Assembly (NCBI RefSeq): GCF_018449795.1 | Contig: NZ_JAAVVE010000015.1 | Span: forward strand, 1-64,000 | Reading direction: 5' to 3' | Source of the DNA: Sphingomonas sp. dw_22 | GTDB lineage: Bacteria; Pseudomonadota; Alphaproteobacteria; Sphingomonadales; Sphingomonadaceae | DNA: 64,000 nucleotides | Part shown: one piece after another, positions 37,286 through 45,138 of the stretch | How positions within the stretch are numbered: position 1 is the stretch's first letter | How the letters are laid out: each line of letters begins with the position of its first letter | Notes under the pieces: model-generated | Databases searched by the model: none | What the model was told of the DNA's origin: nothing | Seen by the model: only the letters and a program-made list of their open reading frames with translations | Program-made: the position numbers and the translations under genes

Positions 37286-37314
37286 TTGCGTCGAACGAAT
37301 ATCGACGCTAGATA
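37286..37314 (+). promoter_or_regulatory. Candidate promoter for secE-nusG
   Basis: TTGCGT (37286-37291) and TAGATA (37309-37314) with a 17-base spacer, ~110 bp upstream of secE, in a 178 bp gene-free gap. Confidence 0.5.
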
Positions 37315-37426
37315 CGGTCCCCAATCCGACAGCGTGGTTAGGGAAGCGCCGGTTCCTCTGGGAGGACCGGGCAGCGGACCCATGCCCCGAAGTCGGTGAC
37401 CGTTTTTTTGAGCGAGGAATGCCCAG

Positions 37427-37624
37427 GTGGCGCGAACCAGTCCGATCGAATTCATGCGCCAAGTGCGCCAGGAGACGTCGAAGATCGTGTGGCCATCGCG
37501 CCGCGAGACGATCATGACCGGCGTCATGGTGATGATCATGACGACGCTGCTCGGCGTCTTCTTCGTCGCGATCGACACCGGCTTCGACTTCATCGTCAAC
37601 AGCCTCCTGCGCCTCGCCGCGTAA
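37427..37624 (+). CDS. secE: Preprotein translocase subunit SecE
   Basis: It is 65 residues from GTG 37427 with GAGGAA upstream: the short single-membrane-span form. The family signature is FMRQVRQETSKIVWPSRRETIMTG, followed by a membrane helix (about residues 31-58). It clamps SecY in the SecYEG channel. nusG follows after 13 bp, the near-universal pairing. Confidence 0.97.
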   Translation: MARTSPIEFMRQVRQETSKIVWPSRRETIMTGVMVMIMTTLLGVFFVAIDTGFDFIVNSLLRLAA

Positions 37625-37637
37625 CAAGGGACCACAC

Positions 37638-38174
37638 ATGTCGCGCTGGTACATCATCCACGCCTATTCGGGCTTCGAGGGCAAGGTTCGCGATCAGATC
37701 ATGGCCGATGCCACGCGCATGGGCCTGGATCGCTTCGTCGAATCGGTCGAAGTCCCCACCGAGACCGTGACGGAAGTCCGCCGCGGCAAGAAGATCCAGT
37801 CCGAGCGGAAGTTCTTCCCCGGCTATGTCCTCGCCAAGCTGGACATGAACGACGACGTCTATCATCTGGTGAAGAACACGCCGAAGGTGACCGGCTTCCT
37901 GGGATCGATGGGCAAGCCCCAGGCGATCACCGAGGCCGAGGCCGCGCGCATCCTCAACACCAAGGAGGAGGCCGCCGCCGCGCCGAAGCACAAGGTCAGC
38001 GTCGATTACGACATCGGCGACACGGTCAAGGTCACCTCGGGCAATTTCGCGACCTTCTCGGGCGTGGTCGAGGAACTCGATTTCGACAAGAGCCGCGTCA
38101 AGGTCTCGATCTCGATCTTCGGCCGCGCGACTCCGCTGGAGTTGGGCTTCGAGGACGTCGAGCGGATCAAGTAA
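37638..38174 (+). CDS. nusG: Transcription elongation and antitermination factor NusG
   Basis: It is 178 residues. The NGN domain starts SRWYIIHAYSGFEGKVRDQI and contains ERKFFPGYVLAKLDMNDDVYHLVKNTPKVTGFLG. The KOW domain near the C-terminus has DTVKVTSGNFATFSGVVEEL and IFGRATPLELGFEDVERI. It binds the RNA polymerase clamp and links it to Rho or ribosomal protein S10. A strong terminator follows directly. Confidence 0.98.
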   Translation: MSRWYIIHAYSGFEGKVRDQIMADATRMGLDRFVESVEVPTETVTEVRRGKKIQSERKFFPGYVLAKLDMNDDVYHLVKNTPKVTGFLGSMGKPQAITEAEAARILNTKEEAAAAPKHKVSVDYDIGDTVKVTSGNFATFSGVVEELDFDKSRVKVSISIFGRATPLELGFEDVERIK

Positions 38175-38206
38175 CGCCGCGCTGCGTCGCACTTATTCGG
38201 AAAAGG

Positions 38207-38234
38207 AAAGGCCGGGGCGAAAGCTCCGGCCTTT
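38207..38234 (+). terminator. Terminator after nusG
   Basis: AAAGGCCGG and CCGGCCTTT pair around a small inner stem with a GAAA loop, followed by TTCC. It ends the secE-nusG transcript and isolates it from the ribosomal genes. Confidence 0.85.
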
Positions 38235-38353
38235 TCCGTTGGAACCGGGCCTGCGCCAGCCGCGGACGATTAGGTTAACCGGCGCTTGTGGCGTATGAGG
38301 CAGCCCGCTGCGGTGTTTGCAGCCGCAGGAGAGAGACCGTCGAAACCCGCCTC

Positions 38354-38500
38354 ATGATCGCCTACGCCCTGATCGTACTGATGGTCATCGCCGCAATTAC
38401 GCTTTTGCTGTTCATCCGCCGTAATTCCTATGCGCAGAAGACCGCGCGCGACCGAAAGCGGGATCAGGCGAGACGCGAAGAGCAGATTCTCAAAAAATAA
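38354..38500 (+). CDS. Small single-span membrane protein, unknown
   Basis: It codes for 48 residues from ATG 38354: one membrane helix right at the N-terminus (IAYALIVLMVIAAITLLLF) and a very basic cytoplasmic tail (RDRKRDQARREEQILKK). The frame is open further upstream, but there it does not look like protein. No family recognised. Confidence 0.5.
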   Translation: MIAYALIVLMVIAAITLLLFIRRNSYAQKTARDRKRDQARREEQILKK

Positions 38501-38663
38501 TTGCTGATGGCTGCGGTGAAATCCGCGAATCGCCGTCCCTTGATATGATAGCAGATTTATCGGCACGCGGCCGGGAACTGTGCTATGCTGCCGCATCACC
38601 TGATTCTATCAGAGCAACTTGTGACTGAGAGACATCGTGCTCTCGCTCCCACGGGAGTATGTC

Positions 38664-38837
38664 ATGGACATCAATTATTTCCTCAAGCGGCAGCAGATCT
38701 CGCTCATGCGGGCGAAATCGGCGCGCAGCGTGGAAGCACGTCTCGCCCATGAGGGCCTGGCCAGCGGCTATGCGAACCAACTGCGCCGGATAGCCTTTCC
38801 CGGCCTCAATGGCGGCGCCGAACCGATCCGGGGATAA
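38664..38837 (+). CDS. Small hypothetical protein (MDINYFLKRQQ type)
   Basis: It is 57 residues from ATG 38664, with GGGAG 6 bases upstream. The sequence DINYFLKRQQISLMRAKSARSVEARLAHEGLASGY matches my memory of a small helical, basic protein found in many sphingomonad genomes; no function is known to me. It stands alone between two other tiny genes. Confidence 0.72.
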   Translation: MDINYFLKRQQISLMRAKSARSVEARLAHEGLASGYANQLRRIAFPGLNGGAEPIRG

Positions 38838-38922
38838 GCCCGCGGCGAGACGCCCCGAATTCCACTCGTTTTTGAATGCCGGGCCGCCATCTCCGGCGGC
38901 CTCCCACAACAAGGATCCCAGA

Positions 38923-39132
38923 ATGCCGAGAACCCCCGTCCGTCCCTATCTCATCCTCAAGGACGAAGGGGGCGTTTTCCGTATCACCGTCAGATCCACG
39001 CGCTACAATTCGCAGGGCTATCCCCTGGTATCGTCGGAACTGCTCGAGGACGGCTTCCCCACCCAGACCGCGGCGCGCAAATTCGTCCGCGAGCAATATA
39101 AGGGCGAGGCTGTCGATATCGCCACGAAGTGA
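38923..39132 (+). CDS. Small hypothetical protein
   Basis: It is 69 residues from ATG 38923, AAGGA ~9 bases upstream. It reads as a compact alpha/beta protein: a strand pair (RPYLILKDEGGVFRITVRS) then FPTQTAARKFVREQYKGEAVDI, where the second part is helix-like. I recognise no named domain. Same strand as its neighbours, gap 85 bp from the previous gene. Confidence 0.65.
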   Translation: MPRTPVRPYLILKDEGGVFRITVRSTRYNSQGYPLVSSELLEDGFPTQTAARKFVREQYKGEAVDIATK

Positions 39133-39179
39133 GCGAAGCGCGCGGAAGGGGGACGGATATCCCCCTTTCCGCGGAAAGC

Positions 39180-39518
39180 CTATTTCCGGGCCTTGCGCGC
39201 GGCATAGCGCGCGTCGCGCTCGGCCTTCCTGTCGGCATCGCTGCGAACCGGGGCGACCTCGGCGGCTTCGGCCGCCTGCCGTGCCTCGACTTCACGCGCC
39301 GCAGCCAATGCGTCCTGCTTGGCCTGCTGCGCTTCGGCGTGCCTGATCCGCCGCGCCTCGGCCTCAGCCGCCTCACGCTCCAGCCGCGCCGCCTTGCGCG
39401 CCGCCAGCTCGGCCTCGCTCGCACCGGGCTTGGCGCGAAGCTGGTCCAGCGCCTTCTGCTTGGCCTGGCGCGAGAGCGCCGTGCGCTCGTTGAAATCGGG
39501 GGCGCGATACGAAGTCAT
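39180..39518 (-). CDS. DUF6481-like charged helical protein
   Basis: It is 112 residues from ATG 39518. It starts TSYRAPDFNERTALSRQAKQKALDQLRAKPG, followed by a long Ala/Glu/Arg/Lys helix (coiled-coil-like, residues ~40-105). This matches the DUF6481 pattern I associate with sphingomonads, where it often lies next to a cold-shock gene, as here (99 bp upstream on the same strand). Role unknown. Confidence 0.75.
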   Translation of the reverse strand: MTSYRAPDFNERTALSRQAKQKALDQLRAKPGASEAELAARKAARLEREAAEAEARRIRHAEAQQAKQDALAAAREVEARQAAEAAEVAPVRSDADRKAERDARYAARKARK

Positions 39519-39617
39519 GGAGAGGGCGGTGCTTTCTGATGCTGATTGGTAGAAATACGAATGGGGCGGACATGGCTTCTGCCACATCCGCCCCGCTTCA
39601 ACGATAGGGTAACTGAA

Positions 39618-39824
39618 TCAGACGGCCTGGAGATTCACCGCCGAGGACTTGCCCCGCTGGTCGTTCTCGACGTCGTAGGAGACGCGCTGGTCGGCCGTCA
39701 GCGTCGTCATGCCGGCGCGTTCCACCGCGCTGATATGAACGAAGCTGTCATTGCCGCCGCTCTCGGGCGAAATGAAGCCGTAGCCCTTGTCGATATTGAA
39801 GAATTTCACTTTGCCGATGGTCAT
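39618..39824 (-). CDS. CspA-family cold-shock protein
   Basis: It is 68 residues, one cold-shock domain: GKVKFFNIDKGYGFISPESGGNDSFVHISAVERAG, containing RNP1 (KGYGFI) and RNP2 (FVHIS). RNA chaperone by family. AGGA lies ~5 bases before the ATG. The upstream 183 bp (39825-40007) has no gene, is unusually AT-rich, and could be a long 5' leader as in other csp genes. Confidence 0.95.
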   Translation of the reverse strand: MTIGKVKFFNIDKGYGFISPESGGNDSFVHISAVERAGMTTLTADQRVSYDVENDQRGKSSAVNLQAV

Positions 39825-40007
39825 AGGATGTTCCTTTCACAAAACATGAGGTGTCCTGGCGCGATTGCGCTCGGAGCCAAGAAGCGTGAAATGGAAGTTT
39901 ATGCCCAAGAGCGTAATTTCCGTCGCAGGCGACGATAGCATTACCGATATGGAGCACTGCACCTATAATGCAATGAATATTCGGCATTATTGCGAAATTA
40001 TCCGCAA

Positions 40008-40289
40008 TTATTGGAAATGCATCTCCGCATCGGAAAATCCGCGATCGGGATTTTCACTGAACGACAGATCCTCGGCGTGTGGCGACTCGGCGGACAGCTC
40101 CATCGAATTCTCATTCATGGCCTGCCGTCGGAGCATCCGCCGCTCGCGCCCTTCGGCCAGTACCGCCTCCTTGCCCCATGCCGCCGCAGCGAGCTTCGCC
40201 ACGCCTCGCACATTGGACAGGGTAGATCCTGCGGCAACCGCATGTTGGCGCGCTTCCTGCGCACGGCACAAAATGGATGAGGGTCGCAT
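40008..40289 (-). CDS. Small hypothetical protein (MRPSSILCRAQEA type)
   Basis: It is 93 residues from ATG 40289. The N-terminal half (RAQEARQHAVAAGSTLSNVRGVAKLAAAAWGKEAVLAEGRE) resembles a small sphingomonad family with the ENVR-AxxAAxAWxxEA pattern that I know only as hypothetical. The tail is acidic and Ser-rich. AAAGG lies ~8 bases upstream of the ATG. It may be co-transcribed with the cold-shock gene 183 bp downstream. Confidence 0.7.
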   Translation of the reverse strand: MRPSSILCRAQEARQHAVAAGSTLSNVRGVAKLAAAAWGKEAVLAEGRERRMLRRQAMNENSMELSAESPHAEDLSFSENPDRGFSDAEMHFQ

Positions 40290-40614
40290 GGGCTTTACCT
40301 TTCGAACGGAACGATGAGCGATCGTCCGGCGCGCCGGCATATGTGGCCGGCTCCTGTTCTAATCTGCCCGCCCCACCCGCCAGGGCAGGCCCGGCAGGCG
40401 TATCATGTGGCGGCCGCACCGGACGCATTTGCTGGCGAAATGCCCGCGATCCCAATGGTTGCTGGCAGGATCGGCGACATGGGTGCCGAACAACCGGTGA
40501 AGGAGGTCAGGCATGCGCGGCGGCGTCGATCTGCGGGGGCGACGCTTCGACTCTCGGAGTCATTTCGGCTTCCTCCTGTTTCGCCAGTCGGCCGGGGCCG
40601 CCGGGAATGACGCC
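40290..40614. other. Gene-poor gap
   Basis: Open frames exist on both strands (for example 40314-40610 plus) but are Arg/Pro-rich with no family look. I see no repeat, tRNA or terminator here. Confidence 0.5.
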
Positions 40615-40836
40615 TCAATCGACGCTTCGCTGCTTCCAAGGCTCACGGGTGATGGCGCCGTTGAGAACGCGGGCGCCATAGGCACGCGCGACCACCGCCG
40701 CATCGTCCGCGTTCATGAAGACGACGCGCGTTCCGCGGGGCTGCAAGGGCTCGATCGCGCTGATCGCCGCATTGTGCTTGGCCGACATGGCAATGACCGC
40801 GTCGACCGGCGCATCGATGTTCACCGCGCGCGACAT
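40615..40836 (-). CDS. Small hypothetical protein
   Basis: It is 73 residues from ATG 40836, with AGGAG 6 bases upstream. The sequence alternates strands and helices (SRAVNIDAPVDAVIAMSAK, TRVVFMNADDAAVVARAYG). The Arg-Val-Val-Phe-Met-Asn strand followed by a helix suggests a small alpha/beta fold. I recognise no family. Confidence 0.62.
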   Translation of the reverse strand: MSRAVNIDAPVDAVIAMSAKHNAAISAIEPLQPRGTRVVFMNADDAAVVARAYGARVLNGAITREPWKQRSVD

Positions 40837-40970
40837 GGCAACTCCTGCGCCACGGCCGGAACGTTCCGATCGACCACGTCGAACAGCGAGAGAATGCGTC
40901 GTCCGCTATCCGGCAGAGAAGCCGCGAGTGCCAAACGCCGCGAAGAAGGAATTTCGAAGGATCGAGACAT
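40821..40970 (-). CDS. Possible tiny ORF overlapping the next gene
   Basis: It is 49 codons from ATG 40970 with GGAG 6 bases upstream (starts MSRSFEIPSSRRLALAASLP). It overlaps the following small gene by 16 bases, a sign of coupling, but nothing else supports it. The rest of the 40971-41281 gap shows only the rplK leader. Confidence 0.3.
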   Translation of the reverse strand: MSRSFEIPSSRRLALAASLPDSGRRILSLFDVVDRNVPAVAQELPCRAR

Positions 40971-41281
40971 ATACGGCTCCGCAAGAGCGGGAGCACAAAG
41001 CATCTCTCAGCCGCGCCCTGCCCAAGAAGAAGCGGCGCGATACATAGGATATAGGAAGCCGCGCGGATTCCGCCACCTTCGAAGACGAATTGATTCGAAC
41101 GAGCCCCGACCGCATCTGCCCATGAAGGATTGCAACCAGGGGCGGTTTCCGCTATCGGCGCGCGCTTCCAACGCTAAAGCAATGGAAACCCCTGCGGGAG
41201 GGCGCCCTTTGAACCGGCGCCCGTCTGGACCGCTAAACTTGATCGGGGCGTCCCCAGCGGCGCCTCCTGAAAGAGAGTGAC

Positions 41282-41713
41282 ATGGCAAAGAAGATTACCG
41301 GCTATATCAAGCTGCAGGTGCCCGCGGGCGCCGCGAACCCCTCGCCGCCGATCGGCCCTGCTTTGGGTCAGCGCGGCGTGAACATCATGGAATTCTGCAA
41401 GGCGTTCAACGCGTCGACCGGCGACCAGGAGAAGGGCACCCCCCTCCCCACCGTCATCACCGTCTATGCGGACCGCTCCTTCTCGTTCGAGACCAAGACG
41501 CCGCCGGCGACCTATCTGCTCAAGAAGGCCGCCAACCTGAAGTCGGGCTCGAAGGAGCCGGGCAAGGTTTCCGCGGGCACCATCAAGCGCTCGGCCGTCC
41601 AGGCGGTTGCCGAGGCGAAGATGAAGGACTTGAACGCAAACGACATCGAGGCGGCCACCAAGATCATCGAGGGCTCGGCCCGCGCGATGGGCCTCCAGGT
41701 CGTGGAGGGCTAA
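41282..41713 (+). CDS. rplK: 50S ribosomal protein L11
   Basis: It is 143 residues, standard length. N-terminal [41 protein letters not shown] and C-terminal rRNA-binding domain with [41 protein letters not shown]. It forms part of the GTPase-associated centre. rplA follows after 4 bp. A weak TTGAAC/TAAACT pair with a 19-base spacer (41209-41239) is the only promoter candidate. Confidence 0.98.
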   Translation: MAKKITGYIKLQVPAGAANPSPPIGPALGQRGVNIMEFCKAFNASTGDQEKGTPLPTVITVYADRSFSFETKTPPATYLLKKAANLKSGSKEPGKVSAGTIKRSAVQAVAEAKMKDLNANDIEAATKIIEGSARAMGLQVVEG

Positions 41714-41717
41714 AGAC

Positions 41718-42410
41718 ATGGCAAAGCTGACCAAGAAGCAGAAGACCTGGACGATCGACGCCGAGAAGCTGCACGGCGTGGACGAGGCAATCGCGCTGGT
41801 GCGCGCCAACGCCACCTCGAAGTTCGACGAGACCGTCGAGGTCGCGCTCAACCTGGGTGTCGATCCGCGTCACGCGGACCAGATGGTGCGCGGCGTCGTC
41901 ACCCTGCCCAAGGGCACCGGCAAGACCGTCCGCGTCGGCGTGTTCGCTCGCGGCGCCAAGGCCGACGAAGCCACTGCCGCCGGTGCGGACGTGGTGGGCG
42001 CCGAGGATCTGATGGAAGCCATCCAGGGCGGCAAGATCGATTTCGATCGCTGCATCGCCACGCCGGACATGATGGGCCTGGTGGGCCGCCTGGGCAAGAT
42101 CCTGGGTCCGAAGGGCATGATGCCGAACCCGAAGCTGGGCACCGTGACGATGAACGTCGCCGAAGCGGTGAAGGCCGCCAAGGGCGGTCAGGTCGAGTAC
42201 CGCGTCGAGAAGGCCGGCATCATCCATTCCGGCATCGGCAAGGTCTCCTTCCCGGCCGAAGACCTCCGCGCGAATTTCGACGCGCTGGTCGATGCGGTGG
42301 TCAAGGCCAAGCCGGCCGGCGCCAAGGGCAAGTATCTCCGCAAGGTGGCGCTGTCCTCGTCGATGGGCCCGGGCGTGAAGGTGGACACGGCGGAAGTCGC
42401 CGCGGCGTAA
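41718..42410 (+). CDS. rplA: 50S ribosomal protein L1
   Basis: It is 230 residues. Family signatures: [30 protein letters not shown] near residue 36, [17 protein letters not shown], and [39 protein letters not shown]. It binds 23S rRNA at the L1 stalk and represses its own operon in other bacteria. A strong terminator follows, cutting it off from rplJ. Confidence 0.98.
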   Translation: MAKLTKKQKTWTIDAEKLHGVDEAIALVRANATSKFDETVEVALNLGVDPRHADQMVRGVVTLPKGTGKTVRVGVFARGAKADEATAAGADVVGAEDLMEAIQGGKIDFDRCIATPDMMGLVGRLGKILGPKGMMPNPKLGTVTMNVAEAVKAAKGGQVEYRVEKAGIIHSGIGKVSFPAEDLRANFDALVDAVVKAKPAGAKGKYLRKVALSSSMGPGVKVDTAEVAAA

Positions 42411-42433
42411 GCTTTCCGCTTTTGACGGAATTC

Positions 42434-42468
42434 AGGGGCCGGGGAGCGATGCTTCCCGGCCCCTTTTT
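42434..42468 (+). terminator. Terminator after rplA
   Basis: AGGGGCCGGGGAGC and the TTCCCGGCCCCT arm form a ~13 bp stem with loop GATGC, followed by TTTTT. Confidence 0.92.
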
Positions 42469-42479
42469 CGTGTCCCCGA

Positions 42480-42644
42480 AAATCCTCCCCGAGCTTGTCT
42501 CGGGGAGGGGGACCGCTCGCAGAGCGGTGGAGGGGCCGGCCGAAGGCCGGGGGACGGCGCGGCAAGGGACAACGGCGACTTCGCCGCCGCCCCTCCACCA
42601 TGCTGCGCATGGTCCCCCTCCCCCAGCGAGCTGGGGGAGGATTT
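42480..42644. repeat. 165 bp palindromic element between rplA and rplJ
   Basis: The ends are inverted copies: AAATCCTCCCC on the left and GGGGAGGATTT on the right. Each arm carries two nested hairpins (CCCCGAGC/..TCGGGG then ACCGCTC/GAGCGGT on the left; ACCATGC/GCATGGT and CCCCCAGC/GCTGGGGG on the right). Hairpin stems differ between the arms but keep pairing. The centre has CCGGCCGAAGGCCGG. It is unlike the murD-type and 110 bp families. Confidence 0.85.
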
Positions 42645-42664
42645 GTCCTAACACACGGGATGGA

Positions 42665-42692
42665 TTGACTCTCGCGCATATCCCGCTATGTG
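42665..42692 (+). promoter_or_regulatory. Candidate rplJ-rplL promoter
   Basis: TTGACT (42665-42670) and TATGTG (42687-42692) are 16 bases apart, just past the repeat. It gives rplJL its own start with a ~230 base leader. Confidence 0.55.
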
Positions 42693-42923
42693 CGCGCCTT
42701 CGCTTGTCCGGTTCGCCGGACTTGCGTTCCGTCCGAGACAGCGAGTGACCGGGATCTGCCGGTCTTAATCTCTCGCCAAGACGGGGACAGATTTTTCCGA
42801 CGCCCTGCCCTGGTGCAGGCGTTTGGGTCACGCCGGTAAATGCCGGTCGCGACGATCATGCCCCTCGGACATTTCGTAACCGAAGCGCCTCGCCAGGGGC
42901 GCTTCATGAATGAGGAGACCGGC
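42693..42923 (+). promoter_or_regulatory. Structured leader of rplJ
   Basis: Hairpins GACCGG/CCGGTC (42747-42764), one around CGCCCTGC/GCAGGCG (42801-42821) and GAAGCGCC/GGCGCTTC (42882-42905) precede the ribosome site GAGGAG. In other bacteria the rplJ leader binds the L10-L12 complex for autoregulation, so these stems are candidates for that site. Confidence 0.5.
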
Positions 42924-43439
42924 ATGGATCGTTCCCAGAAGGCCGACGCCGTTGCCGAGCTGAACCGCACCTTTGGCGAGGTTGGCGTGGTGGTTGTCAC
43001 CCGCAATCTCGGGATGACCGTCAAGCAGTCGACGGACCTCCGCAACAAGATGCGCGACGCCGGTGCGAGCTACAGGGTCTCGAAGAACAAGCTTGCCAAG
43101 ATCGCCGCCGAGGGCACCGATTATACGGTGATCGCGGACCTGCTCACGGGTCCGACTGCGCTTTCCACTTCCGTCGATCCCGTGGCCGCGGCCAAGGTGA
43201 TCTCGGACTTCGCCAAGACGAACGACAAGCTCGAAGTCGTCGGCGGAGCGATGGGCAAGCAGCTGCTCGACGCCGAAGGCATCAAGGCGCTCGCGTCTCT
43301 GCCGTCGCTGGATGAACTGCGTGCCAAGATCGTGGGGCTCATCGTTGCTCCCGCGACCAAGATCGCAACCATCACCCAGGCGCCGGCGGCCCAGATCGCG
43401 CGCGTCCTGGCAGCTTATGCGGAGAAGGAAGCCGCCTGA
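42924..43439 (+). CDS. rplJ: 50S ribosomal protein L10
   Basis: It is 171 residues from ATG 42924, with GAGGAG 6 bases upstream; the frame is open from 42840 but this start matches the family length. Start MDRSQKADAVAELNRTFGEVGVVVVTRNLGMTV, then LRNKMRDAGASYRVSKNKLAKIA and LLTGPTALSTS. The C-terminal helix (IARVLAAYAEKEAA) carries L7/L12 dimers. Confidence 0.97.
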   Translation: MDRSQKADAVAELNRTFGEVGVVVVTRNLGMTVKQSTDLRNKMRDAGASYRVSKNKLAKIAAEGTDYTVIADLLTGPTALSTSVDPVAAAKVISDFAKTNDKLEVVGGAMGKQLLDAEGIKALASLPSLDELRAKIVGLIVAPATKIATITQAPAAQIARVLAAYAEKEAA

Positions 43440-43490
43440 GGCTTCCGCGACCTGTTTTTACCAAACCATTTGATTTAATTGGAGTTTATC

Positions 43491-43868
43491 ATGGCTGACC
43501 TTAACGCACTTGTCGACCAGCTCTCCGAGCTGACCGTTCTCGAAGCCGCCGAGCTCTCGAAGCTTCTCGAAGAGAAGTGGGGCGTCTCGGCCGCTGCCGC
43601 GGTTGCCGCTCCGGCTGCCGGCGGCGGCGCCGCCGCTGCTCCGGCCGCGGAAGAGAAGACCGAGTTCGACGTGATCCTCACCGGCGACGGTGGCAAGAAG
43701 ATCAACGTCATCAAGGAAGTCCGCGCCATCACCGGCCTGGGCCTGACCGAAGCCAAGACGCTGGTCGAGTCGGCTCCGAAGGCCGTCAAGGAAGGCATCA
43801 ACAAGGACGAGGCCGAGAAGATCAAGAAGCAGCTCGAGGAAGCCGGCGCGACCGTCGAGGTCAAGTAA
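43491..43868 (+). CDS. rplL: 50S ribosomal protein L7/L12
   Basis: It is 125 residues from ATG 43491 with TTGGAG upstream. The N-terminal dimer helix is [29 protein letters not shown], then an Ala/Gly/Pro hinge, and a C-terminal factor-binding domain with [39 protein letters not shown]. 51 bp after rplJ, no obvious attenuator between. Confidence 0.98.
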   Translation: MADLNALVDQLSELTVLEAAELSKLLEEKWGVSAAAAVAAPAAGGGAAAAPAAEEKTEFDVILTGDGGKKINVIKEVRAITGLGLTEAKTLVESAPKAVKEGINKDEAEKIKKQLEEAGATVEVK

Positions 43869-43895
43869 GCTTCTTCTGCTTCACCGCAGAGAACG

Positions 43896-43925
43896 AAGGG
43901 GCGGTCCGGCAACGGGCCGCCCCTT
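43896..43925 (+). terminator. Terminator after rplL
   Basis: AAGGGGCGG and CCGCCCCTT arms, continuing with CC/GG near the loop, then TTCTCG. It ends the rplJL transcript, so rpoB does not depend on it here. Confidence 0.85.
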
Positions 43926-43937
43926 TCTCGTTGCGCT

Positions 43938-45050
43938 TCAGGCCGCCGCCATCTCGCGGCGCACATAGCGCGTGGCGCCGAGCGCGGCAGTGGATTGGCC
44001 GCGATCGAGCCAGATCGGGCCGATTCGCTCTCCCTGCCCCGCCGCGCCGATCATGAAATCGGCGCCGAAGCGGCGGATGCTGAGCCCCGAGCGCCAGCGC
44101 AGATCGACCAGTATCATCGCCACGAACATCGGCCGCCCGCCGAGCTGGACGACATGGACGCGATCGCGCGGCAGCGCGAGGCGGGCGGGTATCCGGGCGC
44201 CGCCGCCCGGCGCGAGATCGAAGGGTTCGCCCGCCGCCTCGCCCGGCGGGCCGCGATGAAAGCCGTCGAGGACGCGATCCTGATCGGGGCTGGCGCTGAT
44301 GATCCCCAGCGACGGGCGGACGCCCTCCGCGGGCACCGGCTGGGTGTTGCCGACGAGAAGCTCGAAATCGAGCAGCACCTCGCGCTCGCCGAGCTCGATC
44401 CGGGTGGGACGGACGCGGATCTCGAAGGGTTCGGATTGCGACTGCGGGGCCGATGGCGGGGCCGGAGGGACCGATGGCCGCGGCGCGGGAGCGGGAGCGG
44501 GAGCCGGCTCGGGCTGCGCTTCCTCCTCTTCAAAGGCTTCGGGTCGGCGGCGCAGGAACAGCCAAGCCCCGCCCAGCAGCGCCAGCGTCGCGGCAGCGCC
44601 GATCAGCATCCCTAGCCAGCCCGGCATCGATGGCCGGGCGGCGACGGGCACGGGAATGGCGGTCGGCGAGGACACCGTCACCGGAGCCGGTGCTACGGTG
44701 GGGATCGAAACCGGTGGCGCGGGCGCCTCAACCGTGCGCATCGGCGTGGCGGTAGGACGCGGCTCGGTACGCGGTGTCTGCGCGCGCGGCGAAGCGACCA
44801 TATTCGGCGTCGGTGTGGACGACGGACTGGCGATCGGCGGCGGGACCGGCACCGGTGCAGGCGCGGGCGTGCCCGGCAGGCTGTAGCGCTCGGGCACGAC
44901 GCCGGGCAACGTGGTGATGGTCGGGGTCCGCGACGGAGACGGAGACGGAGAAGGGGCCGGCGCGGGCACGTCCTGGGCGAACGCCGCCGGCGCGATCAGC
45001 ACCGCCGCCGCGCAGAGCAATCCGCCGATCCGTCGCCTCCCTGACTCCAC
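43938..45050 (-). CDS. Proline-rich membrane protein, unknown
   Basis: It is 370 residues from GTG 45050. A signal-like segment (GLLCAAAVLIAPAAFAQ) is followed by a ~120-residue Pro/Thr/Ser/Val linker, then a second hydrophobic helix (GWLGMLIGAAATLALLGGAWLFL, ~145-167) and an acidic/proline stretch. A ~150-residue folded part begins at FEIRVRPTRIELGEREVLLDFELLVGN and resembles a beta-sandwich. No domain recognised; it is convergent with rplL. The start is uncertain because GGAGG sits very close to the GTG. Confidence 0.75.
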   Translation of the reverse strand: MESGRRRIGGLLCAAAVLIAPAAFAQDVPAPAPSPSPSPSRTPTITTLPGVVPERYSLPGTPAPAPVPVPPPIASPSSTPTPNMVASPRAQTPRTEPRPTATPMRTVEAPAPPVSIPTVAPAPVTVSSPTAIPVPVAARPSMPGWLGMLIGAAATLALLGGAWLFLRRRPEAFEEEEAQPEPAPAPAPAPRPSVPPAPPSAPQSQSEPFEIRVRPTRIELGEREVLLDFELLVGNTQPVPAEGVRPSLGIISASPDQDRVLDGFHRGPPGEAAGEPFDLAPGGGARIPARLALPRDRVHVVQLGGRPMFVAMILVDLRWRSGLSIRRFGADFMIGAAGQGERIGPIWLDRGQSTAALGATRYVRREMAAA

Positions 45051-45138
45051 GCCTCCAGGCTAGGCGGGCAAGGTGAACACAGGCTGCACATGCCACCATT
45101 GTCCGGCGAAACGCCTTGTCCTAGAGCTGAACGGGGGG

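Noticed and set aside
40314..40610. A 98-codon plus-strand ORF in the small-gene region
   Set aside because: Arg/Pro-rich with no family likeness and an equally open frame on the other strand; treated as non-coding.
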